Source: Cymbomonas tetramitiformis
Lineage: Eukaryota > Chlorophyta > Pyramimonadophyceae > Pyramimonadales > Pyramimonadaceae
Length of the DNA stretch: 64,000 bases
Assembly (NCBI GenBank): GCA_001247695.2
Contig: LGRX02026029.1
Coordinates: 35,098 to 99,097, forward strand
Reading direction: 5' to 3'
A program made the position numbers and the translations under genes. Numbering within the stretch: position 1 is the first letter of the stretch; each line of letters starts with the position of its first letter. The notes beneath the pieces are model-generated. The model worked only from the letters and a program-made list of their open reading frames with translations, searched no databases and was not told where the DNA came from. Below are positions 43,178 through 52,735 of the stretch, piece after piece.

Positions 43178-46100
43178 ATGGGTAAGCGTGCATCCAAGAA
43201 AAGTAAGTCTTCGACCAATGACAGCAGGCTCCCCCCCATTGGCAAGGGACCGATCAAACGCACGCCCAATCACGAGTTCGATCATCGTGATAACGCTGAC
43301 AACATTTACCTTGTCGAGTGTATTTTAGCCGAGCGATTGACCAAATCAGGCGATCGTGCAGTGGAAGAATGGCTCATTCGCTGGAAAGGCTACAGTCAGG
43401 CTCACGACACGTGGGAGCCGATCGAGAACCTGGCCGGTCTGGAGGACGATATCGCCAACTTCCGTAGAGAGAAGTCACTACTTGAGCCATTGAAGCTTGG
43501 GAAGCGTAAACGCAAAACCCCCGTCAACGATCACACCCCTGTCGTTGTAGCGGCTGGCAGTAGCGCCGGTGTCCTCAGCATCCAAAGTGGAGAGAATACT
43601 ACCCCTGCCACCCAAGAAGATGTTTCAGATGACGAGGAAGCTGAACATGGTGAAGAGATCCTTCGTCCTGCCATGCGAGGTCGTCGTACCGCGAAGGTAC
43701 GAGTTTGCATTGCCCCCATTGTATGATGTTCTATTTTCATATAGTGCCTCACTGACTGACTGCATTTGTTCACTGCGTGACCTTTGTTCACTGACTGACT
43801 GCGTTTGTTTTGATCGCAGGTCTGGTCGTTGTTCAACGAAATCATCTGCCCCACCACTGATAAGCCCATCGGACTTCTTTGTGCCATCGAAAAGTGCGGT
43901 GCGCGGTTGGCCTCCTCCACCAACACCACCAACGCCCGCCAGCACCTTTCGTATCTCCACAAGGCCCATCTCGCCGAATTGGAGGCCGAGGAGTTTGAGG
44001 CCAACTTTGCAGATGAGCCGTCCCAGGAGGCTGCCGCCCGCGTCCAGTCTGTGATTTCGAAGAACTCTGCCGTCTGGCCCCCTGGGAAACGTGACACTCT
44101 GACCCGAAAGGTGGTGAATTGGTTGTGCAAACGCGCGAGGCCTTTGAGTTTGCCCGAGCGTGACACCGAGCTCTCTGACGTCTTGATGTTCGCCTCCGAG
44201 GGTGCCTACTCCATGCCGTCCAAGCATAACGTCGTCCGCCAGCTCTGTGTGATTTCTGGGAAGGCCCTCGTTCACGATCGACAGAAGGTTGTTGTTTTGA
44301 AGAAGGATCGTGTACTTCCTTCATCAGGTGCGTGTTATTTCCCATGACTGTGCGAATACTTGAGCTGTGACCTGTATTGGAGTGCGTGATATTCCTTTTA
44401 TTCTTAACTGACGGGTACTTTATGGGGCGGGATGCTCGCAGCCATTGACATATGGTCCGAGAACGGTATTGCTCTGTTGGGGATCCTTCTCTATTTTTGG
44501 GCTGCTGGCGGCACTGCCATATCTGAGCTTCTCGTTCGAGCTGTCCCGTTTGGTGAGGTTGCGCACACCGGCACTGAGATTGAGCTGGCGACAAAGAGGG
44601 CACTTGCCCACCTCGGTGTTGGCGAATTTCGAGAGCCAACTTCCGATGCTGACTGTTTTGAGATCGTCGATACTGTCCGTCACTGTCTCCACAAAGCAGT
44701 GGCTGACGGTGCGAGCAACGTTCAAAAGGGCCTCGCTGAGTTCGAGACGTCACCTTGTCCCGCTCATGTTGGTCAGCGTTGTGTTCTGGCGTACCTGGAG
44801 GTCCCCTTGATCAACGCGGTGCACGTCAAAACAAAGGGCATAGCAGCTTTGTTCCGCCGATCTCCGCTCGGGCTTTCTTGTCTCCACCGCTGCCAAACGA
44901 AGTACCAGCTTCCAACCACCCAACCCCCCCGATCGGTGGCTGTCCGTTGGAATAGCACCTTTTTGCAGTGGCAGTGGTTCCCACCTCAGCAAACGGCCCT
45001 TCAAATGTTTGATGTGGAGTCCATGCAACTGAAACTCAGCACCGACGAGATCGGCTCCACGTACCGTGACTTTCAGCTGGATCTGACTGACTGGCAGCTC
45101 ATTCAGCAATCGGTACGACCTTCCCTTTTTATTGTTGAGGGATTTACTTGTCTTTAACTATAGCTTGTACCTGAAATAGATTGCATCAGGATTAAAAAGT
45201 TAGGGGTTGTCATATAACCACCGTTCAGTTCCGTTGATCGGTTCGGTGGCGACTTCCCCGCGCCTTACGACTGCGGGCTTGTACCCCGTGGCACCGGAGG
45301 TTTATCCGTGATAGCAATATAGTTAGTTGTTCACACTTTTATGTGATGAGCTGCAATTCTTCCTGAAAAGTTTTAACTTATCATCGCTGTGTGTTTGCAG
45401 CTTCCTGTATTGGAGCCGGTGAACGAGTACACCCGCATCATCCAAGGCACTCGTTATGTCACGATGTCCTTGGTGTTGCCCATGACGGCTTGGCTCATCG
45501 AGTTTGAGTTGAAGCCCTCTGTTGATGTGGTGTTGGCTGACGGAACGGAGATGAAACACACTGGGTTGTTACCTGCCGTGCGTGAGGGACGTGAAGCCAT
45601 GTACACGCAGTTCGAGCAACGGTGGTGTGCTGATCTCCCAATGGGCATCTTGGAGGACTACACCGTGTCAACCCTTCTTGATCCTCGCTGGAAAAACTGG
45701 GACTTCGACGGGTGCAATATCTTCGACTACGGCTCTATGACTCGTGAGCGTGCGCTGAGCTTTCTGCGAACTGCGTGGACCGACTTCAAGCCGGCTCTGT
45801 CTGCTGATTCTGCCCGTTTGTCCTCTTGCGCTTCTGAAAAGCGAGCAACTGGCGAGTCTTCTTTCATGAGGAAGAAGAAACAAACTGCTAGTAGTAGTAC
45901 CCTTGCTTTGGTCATAAAAGACCAACTTGACACCTACCTGTCTTTGCCCCAAGAAGCTAATGAGGAAGGGTTTGATGTTATGTTGTGGTGGAATGAGAAG
46001 GCAAAGGACCTGCCTGACGTGTATCGCATGGCAAGGCAGTTTTTAGGGTGCCCGGCCACAACTGGTGGTGTAGAACGAACATTCAGTGCTGCTGGTAGGA

Positions 46101-46180
46101 TGCATGATGATCTGCGCAAAAGTACTGATGAGGACACTTTGGAGCATATGCTCCGCGTAAGGATCAGTGACTGCTCATAA
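43178..46180 (+). CDS. hAT transposase with N-terminal chromodomain
   Basis: Exons 43178-43696, 43820-44327, 44442-45112 and 45401-46180 join in frame to about 825 residues; introns are 123, 114 and 288 bp with GT...AG ends. A chromodomain (YLVECILAERL...EEWLIRWKGYSQAHDTWEP, about 45-92) is followed by a BED-type finger (ICP..., then CGARL, then H-x4-H, about 178-215). The hAT core has DIWSENGIALLG (first Asp), VADGASNVQKGL (second Asp), a CPAHVGQR block and RWNST, and ends with the dimerisation motif FLGCPATTGGVERTFSAAGR. Chromodomains are rare in hAT proteins and could direct insertion to marked chromatin. The start is the first ATG after a TATATAGCAG-containing leader. Confidence 0.92.
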
Positions 46181-46319
46181 ATAATATTATTCATATGATA
46201 GATTGTCAGCCTGTTGTGTGCCTGAAGTTATGCCTGCCTGAGCTTATCTTGCCTGAACTTATCCTGCCTAGCTTGCCTGAATAACTTGCCTGAACCGGCC
46301 TTCGTGTGAAATACCCCTT

Positions 46320-46640
46320 GCAGTCTTGATATTCGGGAAAAAACACTGTTATCAAATAGGTTTGTATAGAGAAAAAACACTAACCCAATAGGTTTTGATC
46401 AGTTGATAAACACTAATCAAATAGGTTCCACCTGACTGAAAATTAAGAATCGAATAGGTTACAAAAAAATCAGTACAGTAATCAAATATGTTTGAAATGT
46501 GCACAAACACCCAACACAATAGGTTTCTCAGCATACACTAATTACAATCAAATAGGTATCAGAACATTGAAAATCAGGTATCAAATCGGTTATGAAAATG
46601 CACTAATTAGTTACTAAGAGGTTTCGATTTTCAAACTAAT
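46320..46640 (+). repeat. hAT subterminal AATCGAATAGGTTT repeats, right
   Basis: About nine copies of ATCAAATAGGTT variants at 25-40 bp spacing, with CACTAAT between some of them, mirror the left cluster in kind but are in direct orientation to it. Confidence 0.8.
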
Positions 46641-46655
46641 GCCCAGCCTTGGTTC

Positions 46656-47309
46656 GTGTTGCCTACAATGAAGACCTTCAACAGTCTGAAATCGGTCACC
46701 ATCGCGGACAAACGGAAAGAAATACTTGTTATGGCCGCTGAGTTCCTATCACTTATCCGTGATCCCGTGAACCCCCCCGCCAATGTGACGACGTTCAACG
46801 AGTTCGTCTCCCTATATGCCTCCTTCGTCCTTGTGCAGGCTTCAACAACCCCGACTGATTATGTGCACTACACGTGCAACTGCCCTGAGTTCTACGAAAG
46901 TGGTGTGTGCGCGGACGTGGTGGCAGTGGGGTTATTCAAAGGAAAGTTCAAAGCACCTTTGGAAAAACAGCTCGACTTGATCGGTCGGATTCCCAAAGCT
47001 GGCCGACCAATGAAACCTACTTCTGCACTTCGGCGACAACCCCTTGGCAAGATCACCGGCAAGTTGAAGAGGCTAGCGGGGAAAAAAGCAAGTGACGCTA
47101 TTGAGGAGGACGCAATGGACCGTGAGGTCATGAGCTCCCAAACCGTCTCGCACTCCTTGAAGTGCGAAATATGCATTAAGGCGACTTATGCAAGCAAAAT
47201 GCTAGTGTGCGATGGTTGTGACAAGGGGTACCACATGCATTGTACGATTCCTCCTCTCACACGAGTTCCAGATGGCTTGTTCATGTGCACAGTTTGCTTG
47301 TACCCGTAG
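46656..47309 (+). CDS. MULE transposase, C-terminal part with SWIM and PHD fingers
   Basis: This is the 3' part of the MULE gene displaced by the hAT element; it has no start codon of its own near the junction. YTCNCPEFYESGVCAD is a SWIM-like finger (C-x-C-x8-C-x-H expected, with Asp where His is usual). A PHD finger closes the protein: CEICIKATYASKMLVCDGCD, then GYHMHC and CTVC (C4HC3). PHD fingers read histone tails, so the pre-insertion MULE protein carried a chromatin-reading module. Confidence 0.8.
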   Translation: MLPTMKTFNSLKSVTIADKRKEILVMAAEFLSLIRDPVNPPANVTTFNEFVSLYASFVLVQASTTPTDYVHYTCNCPEFYESGVCADVVAVGLFKGKFKAPLEKQLDLIGRIPKAGRPMKPTSALRRQPLGKITGKLKRLAGKKASDAIEEDAMDREVMSSQTVSHSLKCEICIKATYASKMLVCDGCDKGYHMHCTIPPLTRVPDGLFMCTVCLYP

Positions 47310-47415
47310 ACACATGCAAACATATAATTAATAGCGAATGAACATGTATTAACATACATATATTACAAAGTGTTCTATTGCTAGCTTGTGTTCATAAAAT
47401 TGCATTGTGCTTCTT

Positions 47416-47961
47416 TCACAACAACTCGAAAGAGACCGTCAAAAAGTCTTGAGGTCCTTGGCGTCCAGAGCGTAAAGATGGCTTCTCCAAACCACGACAT
47501 AGGTTTTGGCATAGCCGCACGCACTTGCTACACACGTGAAAAGACTTGTATTTTTCAACAAGCCCGTTATAGTTCCGAATTCCCTTGTACTCAGTGTTCA
47601 CGCCCAAATACGTCTCGCGGAAAACGAGTCGCATGCTTGCGATCTCGTTGCACCACACCCAATAATTTTCCAACTTGCTTTGCCTTTCGGGACGGGGTCC
47701 AAGCATCGATGAAATACGCCAAGGCGATGCGAATTTTTCCACATGATCCTCTTCCCCGTATTCCTTCATTTTCACAAGTGCCTTATGCACTTGGCATCGC
47801 TCCGAAACGCGCGTCAAACATTGGTACGCGTGTGGATCTTGTAGAGGCGGGTACGGGCCGTCGCCCAACCCAAGCCAATATGTCCCAGCTTCTATAAGAT
47901 GTTCTTCGTCCTTTTTCGCTCTACGAATGTTGCAAGGGGTGCACTCCACGGTTGCGGCCAT
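47416..47961 (-). CDS. Cys-rich island protein A
   Basis: ATG at 47961, 181 residues. Putative zinc ligands are spread along it: CTPC near the start, CQVH (~57), WVWC (~101) and CSKC (~144). It is a clear but distant paralogue of the protein at 50202-50726: both share the order C-x2-HK, MxEYGE, WVWC(E/N)E-A, R-VF, CxKC-x3-C and a C-terminal F-L hydrophobic end. I recognise no known family. Its start lies 70 bp from the first long palindrome of the divergent control region. Confidence 0.6.
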   Translation of the reverse strand: MAATVECTPCNIRRAKKDEEHLIEAGTYWLGLGDGPYPPLQDPHAYQCLTRVSERCQVHKALVKMKEYGEEDHVEKFASPWRISSMLGPRPERQSKLENYWVWCNEIASMRLVFRETYLGVNTEYKGIRNYNGLVEKYKSFHVCSKCVRLCQNLCRGLEKPSLRSGRQGPQDFLTVSFELL

Positions 47962-48030
47962 TTTTTTGTTGCGTTTAATATGATAAATTAGCTCAAGTTG
48001 TTACGGTAAATTTACAAGACGGGTACGGTA

Positions 48031-48710
48031 TTTTCTCTAAGTATTATCAGATGTGTTCCCAAAGTGACCAAAAACCGTTCGATTCCGAATCGAACGGTTT
48101 TTTGTCACTTTGGTAACACATCTGATAATACTTAGAGAAAATATTGTATGGTATTTTCGCTTAGTATTATCAGATGTGTTCCCAAAGTGACCAAAAACCG
48201 TTAGATTCCGAATCTAACGGTTTTTGGTCACTTTGGGAACACATCTGATAATACCTAGAGAAAATACCGTACAAGTCTTTTCAGTATAGAGTATTATCTT
48301 GAGCCCGAAATTCACGGCCGTGAATATCTGATTCACGGCCGTGAATCGCGGCTGCACTGCGTTCGGAAAGGCCTAAACCATACGGTGCATGGGGTTCGGG
48401 AGGGGCTACGTACGTTTATGTGAGTGCTGATGTGGGCTTGGTGACAACACCTGAACACGCGCTATGACCGACGACCTGTGAATTTGTTCGGCATTTTCTC
48501 GAAGTATTTTGCGACGTGTTCCCAAAGTGACCAAAAACCGTTCGATTCCGAATCTAACGATTTTTGGTCACTTTGGGAACACATCTGATAATACTTCGAG
48601 AAAATACCATACAGGTCCCTCCCCTCCCGAACGCCCTGCACCCGCGATTCACGGCCGTGAATCTGATATTCACGGCCGCGAATCTGAAATTCACGGCCGT
48701 GAATTCCGGG
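48031..48710. promoter_or_regulatory. Divergent control region 1: long palindromes plus TTCACGGCCGTGAA clusters
   Basis: Near-perfect palindromes of about 111-119 bp lie at 48031-48141, 48150-48268 and 48494-48604. Each reads CTAAGTATTATCAGATGTG, CCCAAAGTGACC, AAAACCGTTCGATTC and then the mirror image. Two TTCACGGCCGTGAA copies lie at about 48311-48347 and three (one with a mismatch) at about 48648-48704. It separates the divergent starts at 47961 (-) and 48780 (+). Confidence 0.75.
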
Positions 48711-48779
48711 CTAGTGTAGCGACTTCCTCGTTTAGTAAACCTACCAAAGCCTAATACCTAACCCGATCTTTAAACAAAT

Positions 48780-50024
48780 ATGGCTTCGAATCAAGCTTCA
48801 CGTTGCGAATGTGGCCAATTAAACAAGATGGGAAAGCTTATTGAATGTAGACAAGATCCCTCGACTATGGACCACGCGGGCAAACCATGCACACGATCTA
48901 AAAGAGGCAAGGGCGAGTTGAGATGCGCAAAATGCAGCGGTCAACAAAAAAAGAAAGAGCCTGCCGTCAAGGAAACATTTTTGGACGACTTTGACCGTAC
49001 GCGAGCTATAGGTTTCGCTAACACCTTCGTGGTGTCTTTACCAGACGAGTCGCGAGAACATCTGGAAAGGCGGTATTCGTGTATGTGGAGGGAGGCCGTG
49101 AACAAGGTCCCGGACTGGAAAAATCTTCCTCCTGGGGTGGTAACCCTCACTGGAGGAAAGCTGGAGGTGTTTCACGAGTCCGCGAAACACGGGGGGGGGA
49201 AAGTGCAGACCGACTTCTACGAGCAATATCTCACGGACGAAGATCGAAAGCACTTGAACGTCTTCGTACACGAGTTGGAAACGAAGGTTATGGAAAATCT
49301 TCGTAAGGAGTACACAATCGAGAATCAAGCATTCTTAATCAACGACAATCTCGTTCGGGAGATTCAGGGGGCGCCTAATACGGTCCTCTCCACCCTTACC
49401 GGGTGGCAACCTTGGCACTTGGACCAGCCACTTAACCAACCTCTCACCGAACGCCCTCATCACTTGGCCATTGTGGCCTACCTTGGCCCATCATCCCCAA
49501 CAAGGTTGTGTTGTGCACCAACACCGTCCTTCGACGCGTCGGTTGAGCTCCTAGGCCAATCGACGCAAGAGAGGTTGCAACTCAACTGCGATGTCCAATT
49601 CCACGAGCAGCGAGCCCTCATGCTCTCGAAGGAAACCCTCGACGCGTATGCGACGAACGTTGGGGGAAAGGATAAAGTGGGATTGGGCGATTGCGCGGTG
49701 GTGGGAGGGGTACACCAAGGGGTGACCAACGCGGATGGCACGCCCCGGGTGGTGTTCTCCGCCAACTTGGCGTTGAAGGGCGTGGCGTCCTACGACCCCG
49801 ATGTTCAGCTGAACCCCGTGAACTCGGCCTTACATTGGGGTTATCTCGACTTCGTTACGAAGGAGTTCGTGAAGTACTTTCTAGCGGGCACAGACCTCAC
49901 CAACACGGTGGACGAGGAGCATAAGAAAGTCCTGAAGGTTTTGGCACGCGATGTTGAGAAAGCCTTAGACAAAGCCGCGAAGGGACCCGTAGGGAAGGCA
50001 CAAGCCAAGCGAATGCGTACATAA
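48780..50024 (+). CDS. Cys-rich protein with 2-oxoglutarate oxygenase-like motif set
   Basis: ATG 48780, 414 residues. The N-terminus has spaced Cys (CECG, then C, then CTRS, then CAKC, to residue ~52) that could bind zinc. The later part has WHLD (His213, Asp215) followed by LAIVAYL, and GGVHQGV (His312) with Arg about 11 residues on in GTPRVVFS. His-x-Asp, a distal His and a following Arg in beta-strand context is the ligand pattern of 2-oxoglutarate/Fe(II) oxygenases. The C-terminus is Lys-rich. Overall family not recognised; the oxygenase call is inferred from motif spacing only. Neighbours suggest a role in nucleic-acid modification. Confidence 0.5.
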   Translation: MASNQASRCECGQLNKMGKLIECRQDPSTMDHAGKPCTRSKRGKGELRCAKCSGQQKKKEPAVKETFLDDFDRTRAIGFANTFVVSLPDESREHLERRYSCMWREAVNKVPDWKNLPPGVVTLTGGKLEVFHESAKHGGGKVQTDFYEQYLTDEDRKHLNVFVHELETKVMENLRKEYTIENQAFLINDNLVREIQGAPNTVLSTLTGWQPWHLDQPLNQPLTERPHHLAIVAYLGPSSPTRLCCAPTPSFDASVELLGQSTQERLQLNCDVQFHEQRALMLSKETLDAYATNVGGKDKVGLGDCAVVGGVHQGVTNADGTPRVVFSANLALKGVASYDPDVQLNPVNSALHWGYLDFVTKEFVKYFLAGTDLTNTVDEEHKKVLKVLARDVEKALDKAAKGPVGKAQAKRMRT

Positions 50025-50201
50025 TAGGCTTACAAAATGCTTTACTTTCAAGACGTGTATGCCATGCTTGGACACTAGCTCAATAGGTGAATAAACATGA
50101 ACATTTACAAGTCTATGCATATTATTACTTGTTTTTGCAAACGAATATTATTTGTTTTACTTGCTCGTTATCGTTACTAGTCTGTGCTAATTCGTTATAT
50201 T

Positions 50202-50726
50202 CTATATTAGCTCGAACTCGACGTTCAAACGTTCATAAATATTCAAACTTGCATTGCGCTCGTGCCTCTCGAGAGGCTGCACCATCCCTTGACATGTTTT
50301 AGCGCACTTAGCGCACAACTTGTACGACACAAGGGAGGTGAAGATATCTGTCGATTTTATTTTCCCATCCTCGGCGTTTCCATGGTCGTGGAAAACGATG
50401 CGAGTGGTTGCGCTCTCCTCGCACCATACCCACGCACCCTGCGTGCGGTTGAGGATAGCGTAGTGGTCGAGCATTGGGAACCAATCGAAAGGAAACTCTA
50501 ATGGTTGCACGCCAGCCTCTCCATACTCCACCATGCATATGAGGACCTTATGCAACTCGCACCGCTTGTTGGGGCGAGTGAGTCCATAGTGGGGATCCTT
50601 GGTAGGGTTCTCGTCTTCCCCGCGCACCACGATGTGCTTCTGCCAAAGGGCTATGCAATTGTATGGGGCGGGTAGGTAGCCTCTGCAAGATTGATAATCC
50701 TCGTCCCTATTTATTATTCGATTCAT
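50202..50726 (-). CDS. Cys-rich island protein B, paralogue of protein A
   Basis: ATG 50726, 174 residues. Shared with protein A are CELHKVLICMVEYGE, WVWCEESATTRIVF, CAKCAKTC and the C-terminal LNVEFELI. Like protein A it lies on the minus strand, pointing away from a palindromic control region. Identity with A is low outside these blocks. Possible small zinc-binding regulator; function unknown. Confidence 0.6.
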   Translation of the reverse strand: MNRIINRDEDYQSCRGYLPAPYNCIALWQKHIVVRGEDENPTKDPHYGLTRPNKRCELHKVLICMVEYGEAGVQPLEFPFDWFPMLDHYAILNRTQGAWVWCEESATTRIVFHDHGNAEDGKIKSTDIFTSLVSYKLCAKCAKTCQGMVQPLERHERNASLNIYERLNVEFELI

Positions 50727-50814
50727 TATTTTATTTGCGGGTGAAGACTAGATTTATCGATATTTCCTTGTAGGGTTTATTACCATGAGAAGGAACCATT
50801 ATTATCTCTACGTA

Positions 50815-51385
50815 TTTTCTCTAAGTATTATCAGACGTGTTCTCAAAGTGACCAAAACCCGTTGGATTCGTAATCGAACGGTTTTTGGTCACTTTGGGAA
50901 CACATCTGATAATACTTAGCGAAAATACCGTACCCGTCTCTATATTTTTTGGTAAGTCTTTACTTTCAGATTCACGGGCGTGAATTTCAGATTCACGGCC
51001 GTGAATTTCCGATTCACGGCCGTGAATTGCGGCTGCGCTGCGTTCGGGAGGGCCTACACCGTGCACGGTGTATGGGGTTCGGGATGTTAATGTGAGTTAG
51101 GAAGTCGGCATGGTGACAACACGCGCTATTCTCTTCGACCTATCTGTCATTTTCCCTAAGTATTGTTAGACGTGTTCCCAAAGTGACCAAAAACCGTTCG
51201 ATTCCGAATCGAACGGGTTTTGGTCACTTTGGGAACACATCTGATAATACTTAGCGAAAATACTGTACAGCAAACCTTCGCTAAGTATTATCAGATGTGT
51301 TCCCAAAGTGACCAAAAACCGTTCGATTCGGAATCGAACGGTTTTTGGTCACTTTGGGAACACGTCTAACAATACTTAGCGAAAA
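50815..51385. promoter_or_regulatory. Divergent control region 2: same architecture
   Basis: Palindromes lie at 50815-50925, 51150-51260 and 51276-51385, with the same core as region 1. Three TTCACGGCCGTGAA copies (the first with one change) lie at about 50970-51028. The region separates the divergent starts at 50726 (-) and 51422 (+); the nearest palindromes end 89 and 36 bp from the start codons. Confidence 0.75.
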
Positions 51386-51421
51386 GTAAGGTTCGTTCCT
51401 ACATAAAATCGAAACGAAAAT

Positions 51422-52735
51422 ATGCGTAAAGAAAAGTGTAACGATATATGCGATGCGAAAGAGCCTAGCCTACAAGACTTTCGCAAAGTACTCGCGCGTT
51501 TATTAGGACCATACGCGAAGTTAGGCGATAGCAAGCCAGAGTTTTGGCCAGAAGGTGTTAAGTATAAGGATGGGAAAACAGGCTACGACTACGGACGCGT
51601 AGACTTGACAACGATTTTCGAAGCGTATTGTGGGTATATTTTCAACGATACGTATTCGATTAACCAGGGGGGAATATCATTGGTGTTCAAAGCACTGTTG
51701 ATGGTTCGCCCTGTGGAGAGCGCCGCGCTTGGCACGACATGTGGTGTTGGCACATGTTGTGCCAAGCATAGTCGAGTTCTCGCATTCGACAAGTGGGTAG
51801 ACAAGATAACAAGATGCGCGATATCTGAGAAGGTGTCAGAGGCTCAAGAGTTGGATGAAGTACCGGAGGAGGAGGCAACGCATGTGGAGATGCCCCAACC
51901 AGAGCTAGAGAGAGAGCTTGAGCATGAGGAGTTGCAAGATGTAGAGGCAGAAGTGGCACACAAAATGCCAACAAAAAGAAAGCGAAGTGCGCTATCAACG
52001 AGGTGTGCGCGCCTTTCAAGTTATCCATTTGCAATTGATTTACCACGCAAATGTTGCAAGTCTACAAGTTTTTATCCCACTCTTAAAGGGCAATACACAC
52101 CACTACTAGCTTTTTTCAAAGAAAGTTTCAAAGGCCTAAGGATATTTGATTTCTGCTGCGGACAAGCACCGCATTATGTTTACGAGAATCTTGTGGCGTT
52201 CAAGCCCAAGACAATTTTCCTGAGCGATCACAAGCCTGCAAAAGGGATAAGAAAACTTGATTTAGCAATAATAGACTGGGAACTTTTCAAACCGAAGATT
52301 GACGTAATTGTGTCGTCTTTACCTTATGCTAGAGGTTTGTGCGAACCGTTATTAGCAGCTTGCCTTAATTCAAAGGCGTCCGTGGTATGCTTGAAATTGT
52401 TGCATTCTTTCGAGCGACCAGTGGTGGGAGATAACAGAGCTGAATGTTTTAACAAGTTAGCTTTGAAGATCTTGTTACCCCCTGCGAAATACCCCGGGTA
52501 TGACCGCAGCTTAGGAGACGTGGAAGCGTGGTACGTTTTTTCCAACTCAGAAGAAGCGAAAGAAATGATAGCAACAAAAGCCCAAGAGTTCCACACACAT
52601 CTTTACAAGGGAATGGAAAGCAAGGGGAACGCACCTTATATGTATGATGGTGAAGCTTTTACCGTGGCCTCTTTCTTGACTAGAGGGATAATATTGTGGG
52701 AATCGCGGAGACAGGCGCAAGCGACTTCCAATTAG
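51422..52735 (+). CDS. Methyltransferase-like protein of the island
   Basis: ATG 51422, 437 residues. After an N-terminal domain of unknown type and an acidic linker (about 145-190), the segment RIFDFCCGQAPHYV (~243) looks like SAM-binding motif I, TIFLSDHKP like motif II, and DVIVSSLPYARG (~295) like motif IV of class I methyltransferases, with SLPY in place of the N/DPPY of N6-adenine enzymes. CLKLLHSFERP and WYVFSN fit later strands. The catalytic residue set is therefore atypical. The stop overlaps the open frame of the next gene by 44 bp in the +1 frame. Confidence 0.5.
   Translation: MRKEKCNDICDAKEPSLQDFRKVLARLLGPYAKLGDSKPEFWPEGVKYKDGKTGYDYGRVDLTTIFEAYCGYIFNDTYSINQGGISLVFKALLMVRPVESAALGTTCGVGTCCAKHSRVLAFDKWVDKITRCAISEKVSEAQELDEVPEEEATHVEMPQPELERELEHEELQDVEAEVAHKMPTKRKRSALSTRCARLSSYPFAIDLPRKCCKSTSFYPTLKGQYTPLLAFFKESFKGLRIFDFCCGQAPHYVYENLVAFKPKTIFLSDHKPAKGIRKLDLAIIDWELFKPKIDVIVSSLPYARGLCEPLLAACLNSKASVVCLKLLHSFERPVVGDNRAECFNKLALKILLPPAKYPGYDRSLGDVEAWYVFSNSEEAKEMIATKAQEFHTHLYKGMESKGNAPYMYDGEAFTVASFLTRGIILWESRRQAQATSN

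Larger units (their letters stand above)
42577..46651 (+). mobile_element. hAT transposon, intact, 4,075 bp, TIR CAAGGCTGGG
   Basis: CAAGGCTGGG (42577-42586) is mirrored at 46642-46651. The 8-bp target duplication GTTCGTGT flanks it exactly (42569-42576 and 46652-46659). Subterminal direct repeats lie at both ends. The gene inside reads without stops across four exons. The perfect duplication and intact frame point to a recent, possibly still active element. Confidence 0.93.
40450..47309 (+). mobile_element. MULE-type transposon split by a hAT insertion
   Basis: The left terminal block (CCAAAATGGGGAATAGA at about 40468, then GGGGAATAGATTATATGTCA) matches the TIRs of the 189-2898 element. The transposase gene starts 150 bp inside. 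No right TIR was found before the gene island at 47.4 kb, so the 3' end may be lost. Bases 42577-46651 are a later hAT insertion. Confidence 0.7.

Noticed and set aside
46656..47309. Independent PHD-finger host gene
   Set aside because: The SWIM-like finger and in-frame junction with the MULE after removal of the hAT show that it is the MULE C-terminus.
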